DNA of 64,000 nucleotides from Lentisalinibacter sediminis (GCF_040706615.1 NZ_JAPDRF010000004.1:124001-188000), one strand, 5' to 3'. Counted from the first letter of the stretch, positions 15,120-24,783 are shown. Numbers and translations are program-made. The notes: generated by a model from the sequence alone, not told the origin.

Positions 15120-18100
15120 TCAGTCGGGCAGCGCGTCCAGCAGCCGGTTGGCCTCCTGGCGCTGGCCCTCGTCGCCCTCCTCCAGCACCTCCTGCAGGAT
15201 GCTGCGGGCACCCTCCGGGTCGCCCATGTCCACGTAGGCACGCGCCAGGTCCAGCTTGGTACCCACCTCGGTCTGGGTGCGGCCTTCGCCGGTCTCCTGC
15301 ATGCCCGTCTCGGTGGGTGCATCGTCGTCGTCGGAGAGGTCCTCGCCCACGTCGAGGTCGAGGATGGAGTCCAGTTCGTCGTCGTCGAAGACCTCGTTGC
15401 TGAACCGGCCCGACGCATCCGTCGAGGCGGGCTGTTCGACCGTGTCTTCCTCGTCCCGCGGTGTCTCGAGGTCGCCGAGGTCGCTCTGCTTGATGGCGGC
15501 CGTGAGATCGTCCAGGTCGACGTCGACGTCTTCCGCGCCCGGGCGGGGCATGCGGCCCGTGGCACCGGTGTCGTCGTCATCGTCGCGCTCGTCCAGCGCC
15601 TCGGTCTCGGCGAAGTCCGGATCCGCCGCGGGCGCCAGGGTGGTCGCATCGTCGTCGCCCGGCTCCTCGCTCCCGGACTCGCGACCCACGGGCTTATCGG
15701 CGCCGGCAGCGCCCGGCGCGAGCATCGTCGCATCGTCGTCGCCCAGCACCTGGGTCTCGCCGGTACGGTCCAGCAGGTCGTCATCGGAGTCGCTGCCGTC
15801 GTCCTGGAACTGCAGCACGGTGGCCGAACGCTCGCCGGACTCCTCCATACCGTCCAGATCCAGGCCGAGGTCGTCCAGGTCGATCTCTGCCGTCTGCTCG
15901 GAGCGGCGCTGCTCTTCCTCACTGATGGCCGGCAGCTCGCTGGTGTCGTCCTCGCCCAGGCCCCAGGTCTCGATGGTCGGTGTTTCCTGGGTGATCTCTT
16001 GGTCGGCCCCCTCGTCCGCGGAACTGCCCGCCGGCGTCTCCACCGTCGGCGATTCCCGGGTATCCTCTTCCTCGAAGGGCGTCTCCAGCGTCGGCGACTC
16101 CTGGGTATCCTCGTCGAACCGGCTCTCCAGCGTCGGCGATTCCTGGGTGGGCTCTTCGCCGCCGAGGCTGTCGTCCGACGCCTCGTACTCACCTGTCTCG
16201 GCCAGATCCGCCGGATCCAGCAGCATCTCGTTGGTGCCGGTGCGCTCGCCGGTCTCGTCGAGCACGAAATCCAGGCCTCCCGAGGTGCCCTCGAGGTCGG
16301 CGTCGCCGCTGTCGTCGTCGCCGAAAGCCAGATCGACGCCGCCTTCCTCGTCCGAGCCGAAGTCCACGTCCAGCGTGCCGACGCCGCTCTCCTCGTCGAA
16401 GGACAGGTCGACGTCGCCGCCGCCGGCCGCCGCTGCGCCGGCGAACAGTTCGTGGTCCGGCGCGATCTGCTGGCCCATGATCACGATCTTGTCCCAGTCG
16501 GAGTCCTTGGCGCCGGCCTCACCGCCGAGGGCGTCGTGCAGGTTCTCGGCCGCGTCCACGAACGCGTCCTTGTTGCCCCAGACGAAGTACACCTCGGCGA
16601 GCTTTGCCTTCAGATCGGTGCGGTCCGGATCCGCGGCGATGGCGTTGCGCATCAGGTCGGCCGCCTGATCGTAGAGACCGTAGGCCATGTGGAAGTCGGC
16701 CTCGGCCAGCGGGTCGGACTGGTCCAGATTGATCGCGGTTTCGCTGCTGAACGTGTCCTCCAGCGAATAGGAGCCGCTCGCACCGGTATCCGGCTGCTCG
16801 TCGGCCCTGGCGCCTGCGCCCGCCGCCGCTGCCGCGGCGCCTGCGCCGGCTGCCGCCGCCGCGGCACCCGTGCCCTTGCTCGAGGGGGCCTCCTCTTTCT
16901 CCACCACCACGATGGAGTCGTCGTCGCTCGCGAGCGCGCGCAGACGCTCGGTGGCCTCGCGCTCCTCGTCGTCCTCGAAGTCGTCGTCCAGTGCTTCCCA
17001 GGTGCCGGTGCTGTCCTCCGGCTCGCCGCCGCGACGCCGTGCGAGCACGAGCAGCAGCAGGGCGATGACGACGACGCCCAGGCCCACGTAGGTCCAGATG
17101 CTGCCGAGCAGGCCGCCCAGCAGCCCCATGATGCCGCCGTCGTCGTCGCGCTGGGTCGTCACGACAGCCGGCGTCGTGCGGGCGGGGGCCGGTTCCTGTG
17201 CCGCCGGCTGCCCGGTCTCGGCCGCCGTATCGTCGGCTTCCGTGGCGGGCTCGGACTCGGCGAAGATCTCGTCGCCGCCCGCCTCCGCGGCCGCCTCACC
17301 CTCGGCCTCCAGATCGACGCCCGGCGCCGCCGTGACCGCTTCGTCCTCGGCCGCAGCCGGCGGTGTCTCCGCGGCGTCCTCACGGCTCGCCAGCTGCTGG
17401 CGCAGCTGGGCGAGCTCCTGGTCCTTGATGGCCAGCAGGCGCTCGCGCTCGGCCAGCTCCGACTCGAGCCGGCGCAGCCGCTCGGCCTCCGCCGCGCTGG
17501 TGCCGGCCGCGGTCCCTGCACCGGCCGTACCGCCGGGGGTGCCCGGCGTCGCTGCCGTCTGCGCCGCCTCGTCGGGGGGCACCAGGCGCAGGCTGCCTGA
17601 CTCGCCGCCCTGCCAGGCCTGGTTCTGCCGGCTGACCTCGGCCACCGCCTCGGAGCGGTTGATGCCGTACATCGCATCTTCGGACGGGATGCGCAGGACG
17701 GCGCCCTCGCGCAGCCGGTTGATGTTCCCGTCAAAGGCCTCAGGGTTGTTCTCGTACAGCGCCACCATGACCTGGTTCATGGTCAGGCCGCTCGGCCGCA
17801 CACGCTGCGCGATGCCCCACAGGGTTTCGTTGCGCGGCACCCGGTAGGTGTCGCCGGCATCGAGTCCGGCCGGGGCCTGACGGGGTTCCTGCGCACGCCG
17901 GATACTGCCCGCATCCGGGCTGCGCTGCGCCGGCGCCGCCGGCGCCCGCACCGGGGCGGCCTGCTCCGTCGCCTCCTCACTCGCGAAGGTCGGCGGGTCC
18001 AGCAGCACGGTGTACTCACGCAGCAGGCGTCCCCGCGGCCAGATGGCCTCGGCCAGGAAGGTCACGAAGGGCTCGGTGACCGGCTCGCGGGAGGTGATGC

Positions 18101-18398
18101 GGACAACGCCCCGGTCGCCGGACAGCTGCCGGATCTCGAAGCGGAACCCGCTCAGGAATGAAGGGCGGTCGATGCCGTAGCGCCGGAACGTCTCGGTCGA
18201 CGCCAGCTGGACCGTGAGGCCCTCGAGTTCTTCCGGCGTCACCGACAGGAGCTCGATCTGGGCCCGGAAAGGCTCGTTCAGTGCCGACTCGAGCCTGATG
18301 TCCCCGAGGCCCAGGGCCTGAGCCGTCCCCGACCACGCCAGGAGCAGAATCAGCGTGGCGCCAGCGAGTCTTCCGAGCATAAGTCTTCTCCGGCTCAT
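15120..18398 (-). CDS. fimV: FimV-family polar/pilus assembly protein
   Basis: The protein has about 1,092 residues with this start (MSRRRLMLGRL, then a signal peptide ending TAQALG). The N-terminal FimV domain has LGLGDIRLESALNEPFRAQIEL and RLLREYTVLLDPP. A LysM-like peptidoglycan-binding segment contains TYRVPRNETLWGIAQRVRP. A coiled coil near ELAERERLLAIKDQELAQLRQQ precedes one membrane helix (WTYVGLGVVVIALLLLVLARRR). The long cytoplasmic region is very acidic and includes repeats of the form TQESPTLE. The C-terminal helical domain ends KLDLARAYVDMGDPEGARSI. FimV organises type IV pilus and polar complexes in Pseudomonas. A longer start at 18464 would leave almost no leader after the promoter. 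Confidence 0.92.
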   Translation of the reverse strand: MSRRRLMLGRLAGATLILLLAWSGTAQALGLGDIRLESALNEPFRAQIELLSVTPEELEGLTVQLASTETFRRYGIDRPSFLSGFRFEIRQLSGDRGVVRITSREPVTEPFVTFLAEAIWPRGRLLREYTVLLDPPTFASEEATEQAAPVRAPAAPAQRSPDAGSIRRAQEPRQAPAGLDAGDTYRVPRNETLWGIAQRVRPSGLTMNQVMVALYENNPEAFDGNINRLREGAVLRIPSEDAMYGINRSEAVAEVSRQNQAWQGGESGSLRLVPPDEAAQTAATPGTPGGTAGAGTAAGTSAAEAERLRRLESELAERERLLAIKDQELAQLRQQLASREDAAETPPAAAEDEAVTAAPGVDLEAEGEAAAEAGGDEIFAESEPATEADDTAAETGQPAAQEPAPARTTPAVVTTQRDDDGGIMGLLGGLLGSIWTYVGLGVVVIALLLLVLARRRGGEPEDSTGTWEALDDDFEDDEEREATERLRALASDDDSIVVVEKEEAPSSKGTGAAAAAAGAGAAAAAAGAGARADEQPDTGASGSYSLEDTFSSETAINLDQSDPLAEADFHMAYGLYDQAADLMRNAIAADPDRTDLKAKLAEVYFVWGNKDAFVDAAENLHDALGGEAGAKDSDWDKIVIMGQQIAPDHELFAGAAAAGGGDVDLSFDEESGVGTLDVDFGSDEEGGVDLAFGDDDSGDADLEGTSGGLDFVLDETGERTGTNEMLLDPADLAETGEYEASDDSLGGEEPTQESPTLESRFDEDTQESPTLETPFEEEDTRESPTVETPAGSSADEGADQEITQETPTIETWGLGEDDTSELPAISEEEQRRSEQTAEIDLDDLGLDLDGMEESGERSATVLQFQDDGSDSDDDLLDRTGETQVLGDDDATMLAPGAAGADKPVGRESGSEEPGDDDATTLAPAADPDFAETEALDERDDDDDTGATGRMPRPGAEDVDVDLDDLTAAIKQSDLGDLETPRDEEDTVEQPASTDASGRFSNEVFDDDELDSILDLDVGEDLSDDDDAPTETGMQETGEGRTQTEVGTKLDLARAYVDMGDPEGARSILQEVLEEGDEGQRQEANRLLDALPD

Positions 18399-18477
18399 AA
18401 AACTGACCCGCAGCCGTGCAACGCGGGCAGGCTGCGGGATCAGATTAGCAAGCTCGTTTAACATTAATCCGTGGCCA

Positions 18478-18506
18478 ACTATAGCCTATAAATAATTTTT
18501 GACCAA
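18478..18506 (-). promoter_or_regulatory. Sigma-70-type promoter for fimV
   Basis: On the minus strand, TTGGTC (18501-18506) and TATAGT (18478-18483) are separated by 17 bp in a locally AT-rich stretch that overlaps the end of asd. It would give a leader of about 75 bases to the ATG at 18398. Confidence 0.6.
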
Positions 18507-19508
18507 TATTTCAGCTATTTGCACGCTATTTAGAGCCGCGCCCTTACGTACGTTGTCCGACACCACCCAGAGGTCGATGCCGGACGGGTGACTGATGTCC
18601 TCGCGGATGCGGCCGACGTAGACCTCGTCGGTGCCCGCGCCCTCCGTGACGGCGGTGGGATAGGCCCCGGCCTCGTGCCCGTCGATCACCTTCACCCCCG
18701 GCGCCTCCATCAGCAGCGAGCGCACGTCGTCCGCGCTCAGCTTCACCTCGGTCTCGATGTGCACGGCCTCGGAATGCCCGTAGAACACGGGCACCCGCAC
18801 CGCCGTCGGGTTTACCTCGATGGTGTCGTCGTCGAAGATCTTGCGGGTCTCCCACACCATCTTCATCTCTTCCTTGGTGTAACCGTTATCCAGGAAGACG
18901 TCGATGTGGGGCACGGCGTTGAACGCCACCCGCTTCTCCGGGCCTTCGTCATCGGGCGGGTTGCCGCCCAGCATGGCCGCGGAGTCCTTCGCGAGTTTCT
19001 CGACGGCGCTGCGCCCGGCACCCGAGACCGCCTGGTAGGTGGCGACGTTGATGCGCAGGATCCGGGCACGGTCGTGGATGGGCTTCAGCGCCACCAGCAA
19101 CTGCATGGTGGAGCAGTTGGGATTGGCGATGATGCCGCGGGTGGTGTAGCCGGCGATGGCCTCGGGATTCACCTCGGTCACCACCAGCGGGATGTCGTCG
19201 TCGTAGCGGAAGAACGAGGTGTTGTCGACCACGACGCAGCCGGAATCCCAGGCCCGGGGCGCGTGCACCTCGGAGACGGAGCCGCCGGCGGAGAACAGCG
19301 CGATCTGCGCCCGCGAGAAATCGAACTCGGCGAGGTCCTCCACGTCGACCTCCTCGCCGCGGAAGCTCACGGTGCGGCCGACCGAGCGCGCGCTGGCGAG
19401 CGGATAGAGCCTTCCTACCGGGAAGCCCCGGCTCTCCAGGATCCGGATCATGTTTTCGCCCACGAGGCCGGTGGCCCCGACGACTGCGACGTCATACGTT
19501 TTCGACAT
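18486..19508 (-). CDS. asd: Aspartate-semialdehyde dehydrogenase
   Basis: The 340-residue enzyme reduces aspartyl phosphate to aspartate semialdehyde for Lys, Met, Thr and diaminopimelate synthesis. The NADP-binding motif GATGLVG is at 11-17 and the catalytic Cys132 is in ANPNCSTMQLL. An SGAGR motif (YQAVSGAGRSAVEKL) and IETEVKL follow. The sequence type is closer to the short Asd/USG-1 class than to E. coli Asd. The order asd-fimV-truA is as in pseudomonads. Confidence 0.95.
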   Translation of the reverse strand: MSKTYDVAVVGATGLVGENMIRILESRGFPVGRLYPLASARSVGRTVSFRGEEVDVEDLAEFDFSRAQIALFSAGGSVSEVHAPRAWDSGCVVVDNTSFFRYDDDIPLVVTEVNPEAIAGYTTRGIIANPNCSTMQLLVALKPIHDRARILRINVATYQAVSGAGRSAVEKLAKDSAAMLGGNPPDDEGPEKRVAFNAVPHIDVFLDNGYTKEEMKMVWETRKIFDDDTIEVNPTAVRVPVFYGHSEAVHIETEVKLSADDVRSLLMEAPGVKVIDGHEAGAYPTAVTEGAGTDEVYVGRIREDISHPSGIDLWVVSDNVRKGAALNSVQIAEILVKNYL

Positions 19509-19543
19509 GGGTTCCCGTCTATCTCCTTACGTCTCTAATGCAT

Positions 19544-19565
19544 GTAGGAGGGCCTTCAGGCCCGA
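19544..19565 (+). repeat. REP palindrome 5 (single copy)
   Basis: A complete REP sequence without a partner, between asd and aroC. The aroC stop codon (19556-19558 on the minus strand) and the last AroC residues DRA lie inside the hairpin. Confidence 0.83.
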
Positions 19566-20644
19566 TCCCCGCCCCCGTTCGGCACATCCGCATTCTGCCC
19601 CCGATGCCGCAGATAATGATCCATCAGCACCAGCGCCACCATCGCCTCGGCGATGGGCGTGGCCCTCAATCCCACGCAGGGGTCGTGACGGCCCTTGGTG
19701 ACGATGTCCGTCTCCGCGCCGCTCCGGTCGACGGTGCGGCCCGGGATGCGGATGCTGGAGGTGGGCTTCAGCGCGATGCTCACCAGGATGTCCTGGCCAC
19801 TGGAGATGCCGCCCAGCGTGCCGCCCGCCCGGTTGCTCCGGAAGCCGCCGGCGTCGATCTCGTCCCGGTGCTCGCTGCCCTTCTGTGCGACCACGGCGAA
19901 TCCCGCTCCGAATTCCACCCCTTTTACCGCGTTTATGCTCATCAAACCGTGAGCCAGGTCCGCCTCCAGCTTGTCGAACACGGGCTCGCCGAGTCCGACG
20001 GGCACGCCGCTCGCGGACACGGTCACCCGTGCACCGATGGAGTTGCCCTCCTTCCTGAGCGCGTCCATGTAGGCCTCGAACTCGGGCACGCGCTCCGGAT
20101 CCGGGCAGAAGAAGGGATTGTCCTCGGCGGCGGCCGGGTCCTTCGCCTCGATCAGGTGAGGGCCGAGCTGGGAGACGTAGCCGTGGATGGCCACCCCGAG
20201 CCGCTCGGCCAGGTACTTTCTGGCGATCGCCCCGGCGGCCACCCGCATGGTGGTCTCCCGCGCCGACGCCCGGCCGCCGCCCCGGTAATCGCGGATGCCG
20301 TATTTCTGCTGGTAGGTGAAATCGGCATGGCCGGGGCGGAACTTGTCCTTGATCTCGGAGTAGTCCTTCGACTTCTGATCGGTGTTCTCGATCACGAGGC
20401 CGATGGGCGTACCGGTGGTGACCCCTTCGAACACGCCGGAGAGGATCTGCACCTGGTCCGGCTCGCGGCGGGGACTCACATGGCGGCTCTTGCCCGGGCG
20501 GCGGCGCTCGAGATCGCGCTGGATGTCGGCTTCCTCCAGCGCCATGCCCGGCGGGCAGCCGTCCACCACGCAGCCCAGCGCGCGGCCGTGGCTCTCGCCG
20601 AAGGTGGTGACCGTGAATAGCCGGCCGAATGTGTTTCCGGACAT
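19556..20644 (-). CDS. aroC: Chorismate synthase
   Basis: The 362-residue, FMN-dependent enzyme converts EPSP to chorismate, the last common step of aromatic synthesis. Motifs: GESHGRALGCVVDGCPPG, RRRPGKSRHVSPRREPD, RPGHADFTYQQKYG with DYRGGGRASARET, and GRHDPCVGLRATPIAEAM. The C-terminal residues and stop are encoded by a REP palindrome, so the natural end has probably been altered by the repeat. Confidence 0.96.
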   Translation of the reverse strand: MSGNTFGRLFTVTTFGESHGRALGCVVDGCPPGMALEEADIQRDLERRRPGKSRHVSPRREPDQVQILSGVFEGVTTGTPIGLVIENTDQKSKDYSEIKDKFRPGHADFTYQQKYGIRDYRGGGRASARETTMRVAAGAIARKYLAERLGVAIHGYVSQLGPHLIEAKDPAAAEDNPFFCPDPERVPEFEAYMDALRKEGNSIGARVTVSASGVPVGLGEPVFDKLEADLAHGLMSINAVKGVEFGAGFAVVAQKGSEHRDEIDAGGFRSNRAGGTLGGISSGQDILVSIALKPTSSIRIPGRTVDRSGAETDIVTKGRHDPCVGLRATPIAEAMVALVLMDHYLRHRGQNADVPNGGGDRA

Positions 20645-20651
20645 GCTCTGC

Positions 20652-21590
20652 TCAGGTTGTTGTGGCGCCGCCGGCGCGATCCAGATCCCCGGCCGTCAGC
20701 AGGAAGACGCCGCTGCCGCCGTGCTCGAACTCGAGCCAGACGAACGGCAGATCCGGCCGCGTCCGCTCCAGCGCCCGCTGGCTGTCCCCCACCTCGACCA
20801 CCAGCACCCCGTCCGGCGCGAGATATGCGGCCGCATTATTCAGGATAGTCCGCACCGATGCCAGACCGTCCTCGCCGGCGGCCAGGCCGATGGCGGGCTC
20901 GCGGCGATACTCCGCCGGCATGGCGGCCATGGCGTCGGCGTCCACGTAGGGCGGGTTACTGACGATGAGGTCGTAGCGCCGCCCGGCCAGCGGCGCGAAA
21001 AGGTCGCCCTCGAGGAGTTCCACGCGGTCGCCGAGTGCGTGTTCGCGCACGTTGCGGCGGGCGACGGCGAGCGCGTCGGCGGAGACGTCCACCGCATCGA
21101 CCCGGGCGTCCGGGAACGCGTGCGCGAGGGCGCAGGCGAGGCAGCCGCTGCCGGTGCCGATATCGAGGATGCGGCGCACCTGCTGCGGCCGCACCCAGGG
21201 CGCGAAGCGCTCCAGGATCAGTTCCGCCAGCGGGGAGCGCGGCACCAGCACGTTCTCATTTACGAAATAGCGACGTCCGGCGAACCAGGCCTCGCCGAGC
21301 AGATAGGCCAGCGGGATGCGATCGCGCCGCCGCCGCGTGGCCAGCTCGGCGATGCGCCTGCGCTCGGTGTCGGCAAGCAGCAGTTGCGGCGCGGACGGGT
21401 CGTCGAAGTCGATCCCGGCCACCGCCAGCACCAGCCAGGCGGCCTCATCCAGCGAATTGTCGGTGCCGTGGCCGAAGCACAGATCGGCCGCCTCGAACCA
21501 GTCGGCCAGCCAGGGGATGGCGTCGGCGACCCTGCGCGGGATGCGGGCAGCGGCGAGGGCCGGGTTGCCGGCCGTGGTGGCGGGGCTCAT
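20652..21590 (-). CDS. prmB: Ribosomal protein uL3 glutamine methyltransferase
   Basis: The 312-residue SAM-dependent enzyme methylates a glutamine of ribosomal protein L3. It shows the SAM motif ILDIGTGSGCLACALA and the glutamine-binding NPPYVDADAMAAMP. The family-typical N-terminal helical domain includes FGHGTDNSLDEA, a hallmark distinguishing PrmB from PrmC. ATG at 21590 (MSPATTAG) is preferred; a longer frame extends to 21665 without conserved sequence. It sits just upstream of aroC, the usual gammaproteobacterial arrangement. Confidence 0.93.
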   Translation of the reverse strand: MSPATTAGNPALAAARIPRRVADAIPWLADWFEAADLCFGHGTDNSLDEAAWLVLAVAGIDFDDPSAPQLLLADTERRRIAELATRRRRDRIPLAYLLGEAWFAGRRYFVNENVLVPRSPLAELILERFAPWVRPQQVRRILDIGTGSGCLACALAHAFPDARVDAVDVSADALAVARRNVREHALGDRVELLEGDLFAPLAGRRYDLIVSNPPYVDADAMAAMPAEYRREPAIGLAAGEDGLASVRTILNNAAAYLAPDGVLVVEVGDSQRALERTRPDLPFVWLEFEHGGSGVFLLTAGDLDRAGGATTT

Positions 21591-21779
21591 CTGACGTGGA
21601 CCTGGAACGTGTCTGGCGCGTGTGCGTTTCGGGAGCGGGCGAAGCGAGGGCGGACCAATGACCAATAACCGCTAATGATAGCGCGAAGCGGGAGGTGGAA
21701 CACGGTAGAATCCGCGACCGAACCCCGAACGAATTCAACCGTCAAACCCTGCATCACTGCCAGCCACGAGCTTCCCGCC

Positions 21780-22424
21780 ATGCCCCGATCCAGCACTGCA
21801 CTCCTGCCCGCCGCCGCCCTTGCGCTGGTGGCAGGCATCGTCATAGGCGGCCTGGTGCTGCCCCGGGACGTCGAGGTGGAGAGCGCCACCCTGCTCTCCC
21901 CCGGCCGCCCCCTGCCCGCCTTCGAACTCGTCCGCGAGGACGCGAGCGCGTTCACCCGGGCCGATTTCGAGGGCGACTGGTCGCTGGTGTTCTTCGGCTT
22001 CACCCACTGCCCTGACATCTGCCCGGCCACGCTCGAGACCCTGGCGGCGGTGAAACGCCGGCTTCAGAGCGAGGGCGACCCGGTGCCCCGGGTGCTGTTC
22101 GCGAGCGTGGACCCCGAGCGTGACGACCCGGGCACGATCGCCGATTACGTGCGCTACTTCGACCCGGCCTTCCAGGGCGCCACCGGCACGCCGGAGGCCA
22201 TCGCGGCACTCACCCGCGAACTCGGCATCATCAGCGCGAAGGTCTGGAACGAGGACCGTTCCGCCTACACCGTCGATCACAGCGCCTCGGTGCTGCTGAT
22301 CGGGCCGGATGCGCGGCTGCGGGCGGTCTTCGGCACGCCCCACCGGGTGGAGCCGATGGCGCGGGACATCGCCGCCATCCTCGACGGCCGGGCGGTGCCC
22401 GCCGCGCCCGGAGGCACGGGGTGA
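21780..22424 (+). CDS. SCO1/SenC family copper chaperone
   Basis: The protein has 214 residues. An N-terminal membrane anchor (about 8-27) is followed by a periplasmic thioredoxin-like domain. The copper-binding CxxxC (HCPDICPA; Cys77, Cys81) and the distant His167 (YTVDHSASVLL) are all present, so copper delivery to the CuA site of cytochrome c oxidase is likely. I chose ATG at 21780; the upstream extension has no conserved sequence. The stop overlaps the start of the PCu(A)C gene (TGATG), consistent with joint function. Confidence 0.93.
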   Translation: MPRSSTALLPAAALALVAGIVIGGLVLPRDVEVESATLLSPGRPLPAFELVREDASAFTRADFEGDWSLVFFGFTHCPDICPATLETLAAVKRRLQSEGDPVPRVLFASVDPERDDPGTIADYVRYFDPAFQGATGTPEAIAALTRELGIISAKVWNEDRSAYTVDHSASVLLIGPDARLRAVFGTPHRVEPMARDIAAILDGRAVPAAPGGTG

Positions 22425-22876
22425 TGCGCCTGCCGGCCGTCTTTCTCGCGGCGCTCGCCGTGCTGGCGGGCCTGGTAACGCTGGCCGGTTGTCAGCCGGA
22501 CTCGTCGACCGGGGCCATCGGCGTGCAGGATCCGTGGATACGCGCCGTGCCGCCGACCGCCTCCGCCACCGCCGGTTACTTCGTCCTCGAGAACGGCAGC
22601 GGCGAGGACGTGGTACTCGAGGCGGTCACGGCAACCGGCATCCCGCGGGTCGAGATCCACGAGACCACGATGGCCGACGGCGTCATGCGCATGCGCCGCC
22701 TGGACACCGTGGCCATAGCCGCGGGGGAGACCGCGACGTTTGCGCCCGGCGGCCGCCACCTGATGCTGTTCGCCGACCCGCTGCCCGCCGCGGGCAGCAC
22801 GGTGACCGTGGAGCTCGCGTTCGCCGACGGCCGGGTGCTGGCCTTCGAGGCGCCGGTGCGCCGCGGCGCCGACTGA
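22424..22876 (+). CDS. PCu(A)C family periplasmic copper chaperone lipoprotein
   Basis: The protein has 150 residues. The signal peptide ends in lipobox LAGC (Cys23). The PCu(A)C motif is visible as EIHETTM, then VMRMR and GGRHLMLF, giving the His-Met/Met/His-x-Met copper ligands. It donates Cu(I) in CuA assembly together with the SCO1 protein encoded immediately upstream. A GTG three bases earlier is an alternative start. Confidence 0.92.
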   Translation: MRLPAVFLAALAVLAGLVTLAGCQPDSSTGAIGVQDPWIRAVPPTASATAGYFVLENGSGEDVVLEAVTATGIPRVEIHETTMADGVMRMRRLDTVAIAAGETATFAPGGRHLMLFADPLPAAGSTVTVELAFADGRVLAFEAPVRRGAD

Positions 22877-22879
22877 CCC

Positions 22880-23767
22880 GTGTCGGGCACGTCCCTCGGC
22901 ATCGGACCCCGGCTGTTCGTGCTGGCGCAGTACGTCGCGCCCCAGCAACTCCTGACCCGGCTCGTCTACCGCCTCACCCGCATCCGCAACCGCCTCGTCC
23001 GCAACGCCACCATCCGCTGGTTCTGCTGGCAGTTCGGCGTGGACACGTCCGAGGCTGAGCGGCCGGTGCCCGACGGCTACGAGCACTTCAACGACTTCTT
23101 CACCCGCCGCCTGAAGCCGGGGCTGCGCCCCCAGCCGGAGGACGACCGGGCCCTGGCCTCCCCCTGCGACGGCGTCATCAGCCAGTCCGGAAGGCTGGAG
23201 GGGCGGTGTCTGCTGCAGGTTAAAGGCTGGCATTACGATGCCACGGAGCTCCTCGGCGGCGACCCGGCACTGGCCGAGACCTTCACCGACGGCGCCTTCC
23301 TCACAGTCTATCTCGCACCGTACGACTACCACCGGGTGCACATGCCGCTGGCGGGCCGCCTCGTGCGTACCGCGCATGTCCCGGGCCGCCTGTTCAGCGT
23401 CAACGCGACCACGGCGGCGGGCGTGCCGCGGCTGTTCGTGCGCAACGAGCGGCTCGTCACCGTATTCGACACCGCCTGCGGCCCGATGGCGGTGGTGCTG
23501 GTGGGCGCACTGAACGTGGGCACCATCGGCACGGTCTGGCAGCCGGAGTACCGGGCCGGCAATCCGTTCCCGACCCGCCGGGACTGGCGCGGCGGCGCGG
23601 ACGCCCCGGCGCTTGCCCGGGGTGACGAGCTGGGCTGGTTCAACATGGGCTCCACGGTGATCCTGCTGCTGCCGGCCGGCGCCGCGGCGTTCTCGGCCGG
23701 CCTGGTGCCGGGCACCCGCCTGCGCACGGGCCAGGTGGTCGGCAACCTCACCGCCCCGGCGCCGTGA
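22880..23767 (+). CDS. psd: Phosphatidylserine decarboxylase
   Basis: The protein has 295 residues. It makes phosphatidylethanolamine at the inner membrane. The proenzyme self-cleavage site lies in NMGSTVILL (about Gly257-Ser258; family LGST), giving a pyruvoyl alpha chain. Other motifs: EHFNDFFTRRLKPGLRP, SPCDGVI, YLAPYDYHRVHMP and ALNVGTIGTVW. The start is GTG at 22880. It overlaps the next gene, epmA, by four bases. Confidence 0.95.
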   Translation: MSGTSLGIGPRLFVLAQYVAPQQLLTRLVYRLTRIRNRLVRNATIRWFCWQFGVDTSEAERPVPDGYEHFNDFFTRRLKPGLRPQPEDDRALASPCDGVISQSGRLEGRCLLQVKGWHYDATELLGGDPALAETFTDGAFLTVYLAPYDYHRVHMPLAGRLVRTAHVPGRLFSVNATTAAGVPRLFVRNERLVTVFDTACGPMAVVLVGALNVGTIGTVWQPEYRAGNPFPTRRDWRGGADAPALARGDELGWFNMGSTVILLLPAGAAAFSAGLVPGTRLRTGQVVGNLTAPAP

Positions 23768-24783
23768 ACGCGGGGCGGGCGCACTGGCGGCCGGGCGCCG
23801 ACTGGCCGGTACTCGCCCTGCGCGCCCGTCTGCTGGCCGCCGCCCGCACCTGGTTCGCCGACCGCGGCCTCACCGAGGTGGACACGCCGGTGCTGACGCG
23901 CCGCGGCGTCACGGATGCCAACATCGAGAGCGTGCGGGCGGAACTCGCCGCCACGCCGGGCCGACGCTGGTTCCTGCATACCTCGCCCGAGTACGCCATG
24001 AAGCGGCTGCTGGCCGCCGGCGCACCGGATATCTACCAGATCTGCCACGTGTTCCGCGACGGCGAGCATGGCCGCCGCCACCAGCCCGAGTTCACCCTGA
24101 TGGAGTGGTACCGGCACGGCCAGGATCTGGACGCCGTGGTCGCCGATACCCTGTCGCTGCTGACGACGCTGATCGGGCCGGTGCGGGGCGAGCTGCAAAC
24201 GGCCACACGGCGCCACCGCGACGTCTTCCGCGAAACCGCCGGCGTCGACCCGGTGGAGGCCGGCGACGAGGCCGTGCTCGCGGCCGCGGCCGCCGCGGGA
24301 GCCGGCGCGGCGGCAGAGGACCGGGATGCCGCACTCGACTTCCTCATGGGCACCGTGGTCGCCCCCGCCCTCGCCGAGCCGCAGACGCTCACCGCGGTGA
24401 CCCATTACCCGGCCGCCCAGGCGGCGCTCGCCGCCCTGGACCCCGCCGACCCGCGGCTCGCGCTGCGCTTCGAGGTCTTCCTCGACGGCCGCGAGCTGGC
24501 GAACGGCTGGGTGGAACTCACCGATGCCGACGAACAACGGGCCCGCTTCGAGCGCGACCGCGCCGCCCGGCGCGCGCGGGGCCGGCCGGACATGCTGGCG
24601 GACGAGGCGCTGCTGGCGGCGCTCGCGCACGGCCTGCCCGAGACCGCCGGCGTGGCGGTCGGCTTCGACCGGGTGATGATGGCCGCGGCCAGCATCGACG
24701 ACATCCGCCGCGTGCAGGCTTTCCCGGTCATCGATCCGGACCGGGACGCCGGGACGGGGCAGGACAAGGAGCAGGAGACATGA
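23764..24783 (+). CDS. epmA: Elongation factor P--beta-lysine ligase
   Basis: The 339-residue paralog of class II lysyl-tRNA synthetase attaches (R)-beta-lysine to Lys34 of EF-P. Class II motifs are clear: LTEVDTPVLTRRGVTDANIES, FLHTSPEYAMKRLLAAG, CHVFRDGEHGRRHQPEFTLMEWYR and, at the C-terminus, AVGFDRVMM. The anticodon-binding domain of true LysRS is missing, as in EpmA. The GTG start overlaps the psd stop (GTGA). efp lies about 500 bp downstream on the other strand; the aminomutase epmB is not in the window. Confidence 0.95.
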   Translation: MNAGRAHWRPGADWPVLALRARLLAAARTWFADRGLTEVDTPVLTRRGVTDANIESVRAELAATPGRRWFLHTSPEYAMKRLLAAGAPDIYQICHVFRDGEHGRRHQPEFTLMEWYRHGQDLDAVVADTLSLLTTLIGPVRGELQTATRRHRDVFRETAGVDPVEAGDEAVLAAAAAAGAGAAAEDRDAALDFLMGTVVAPALAEPQTLTAVTHYPAAQAALAALDPADPRLALRFEVFLDGRELANGWVELTDADEQRARFERDRAARRARGRPDMLADEALLAALAHGLPETAGVAVGFDRVMMAAASIDDIRRVQAFPVIDPDRDAGTGQDKEQET

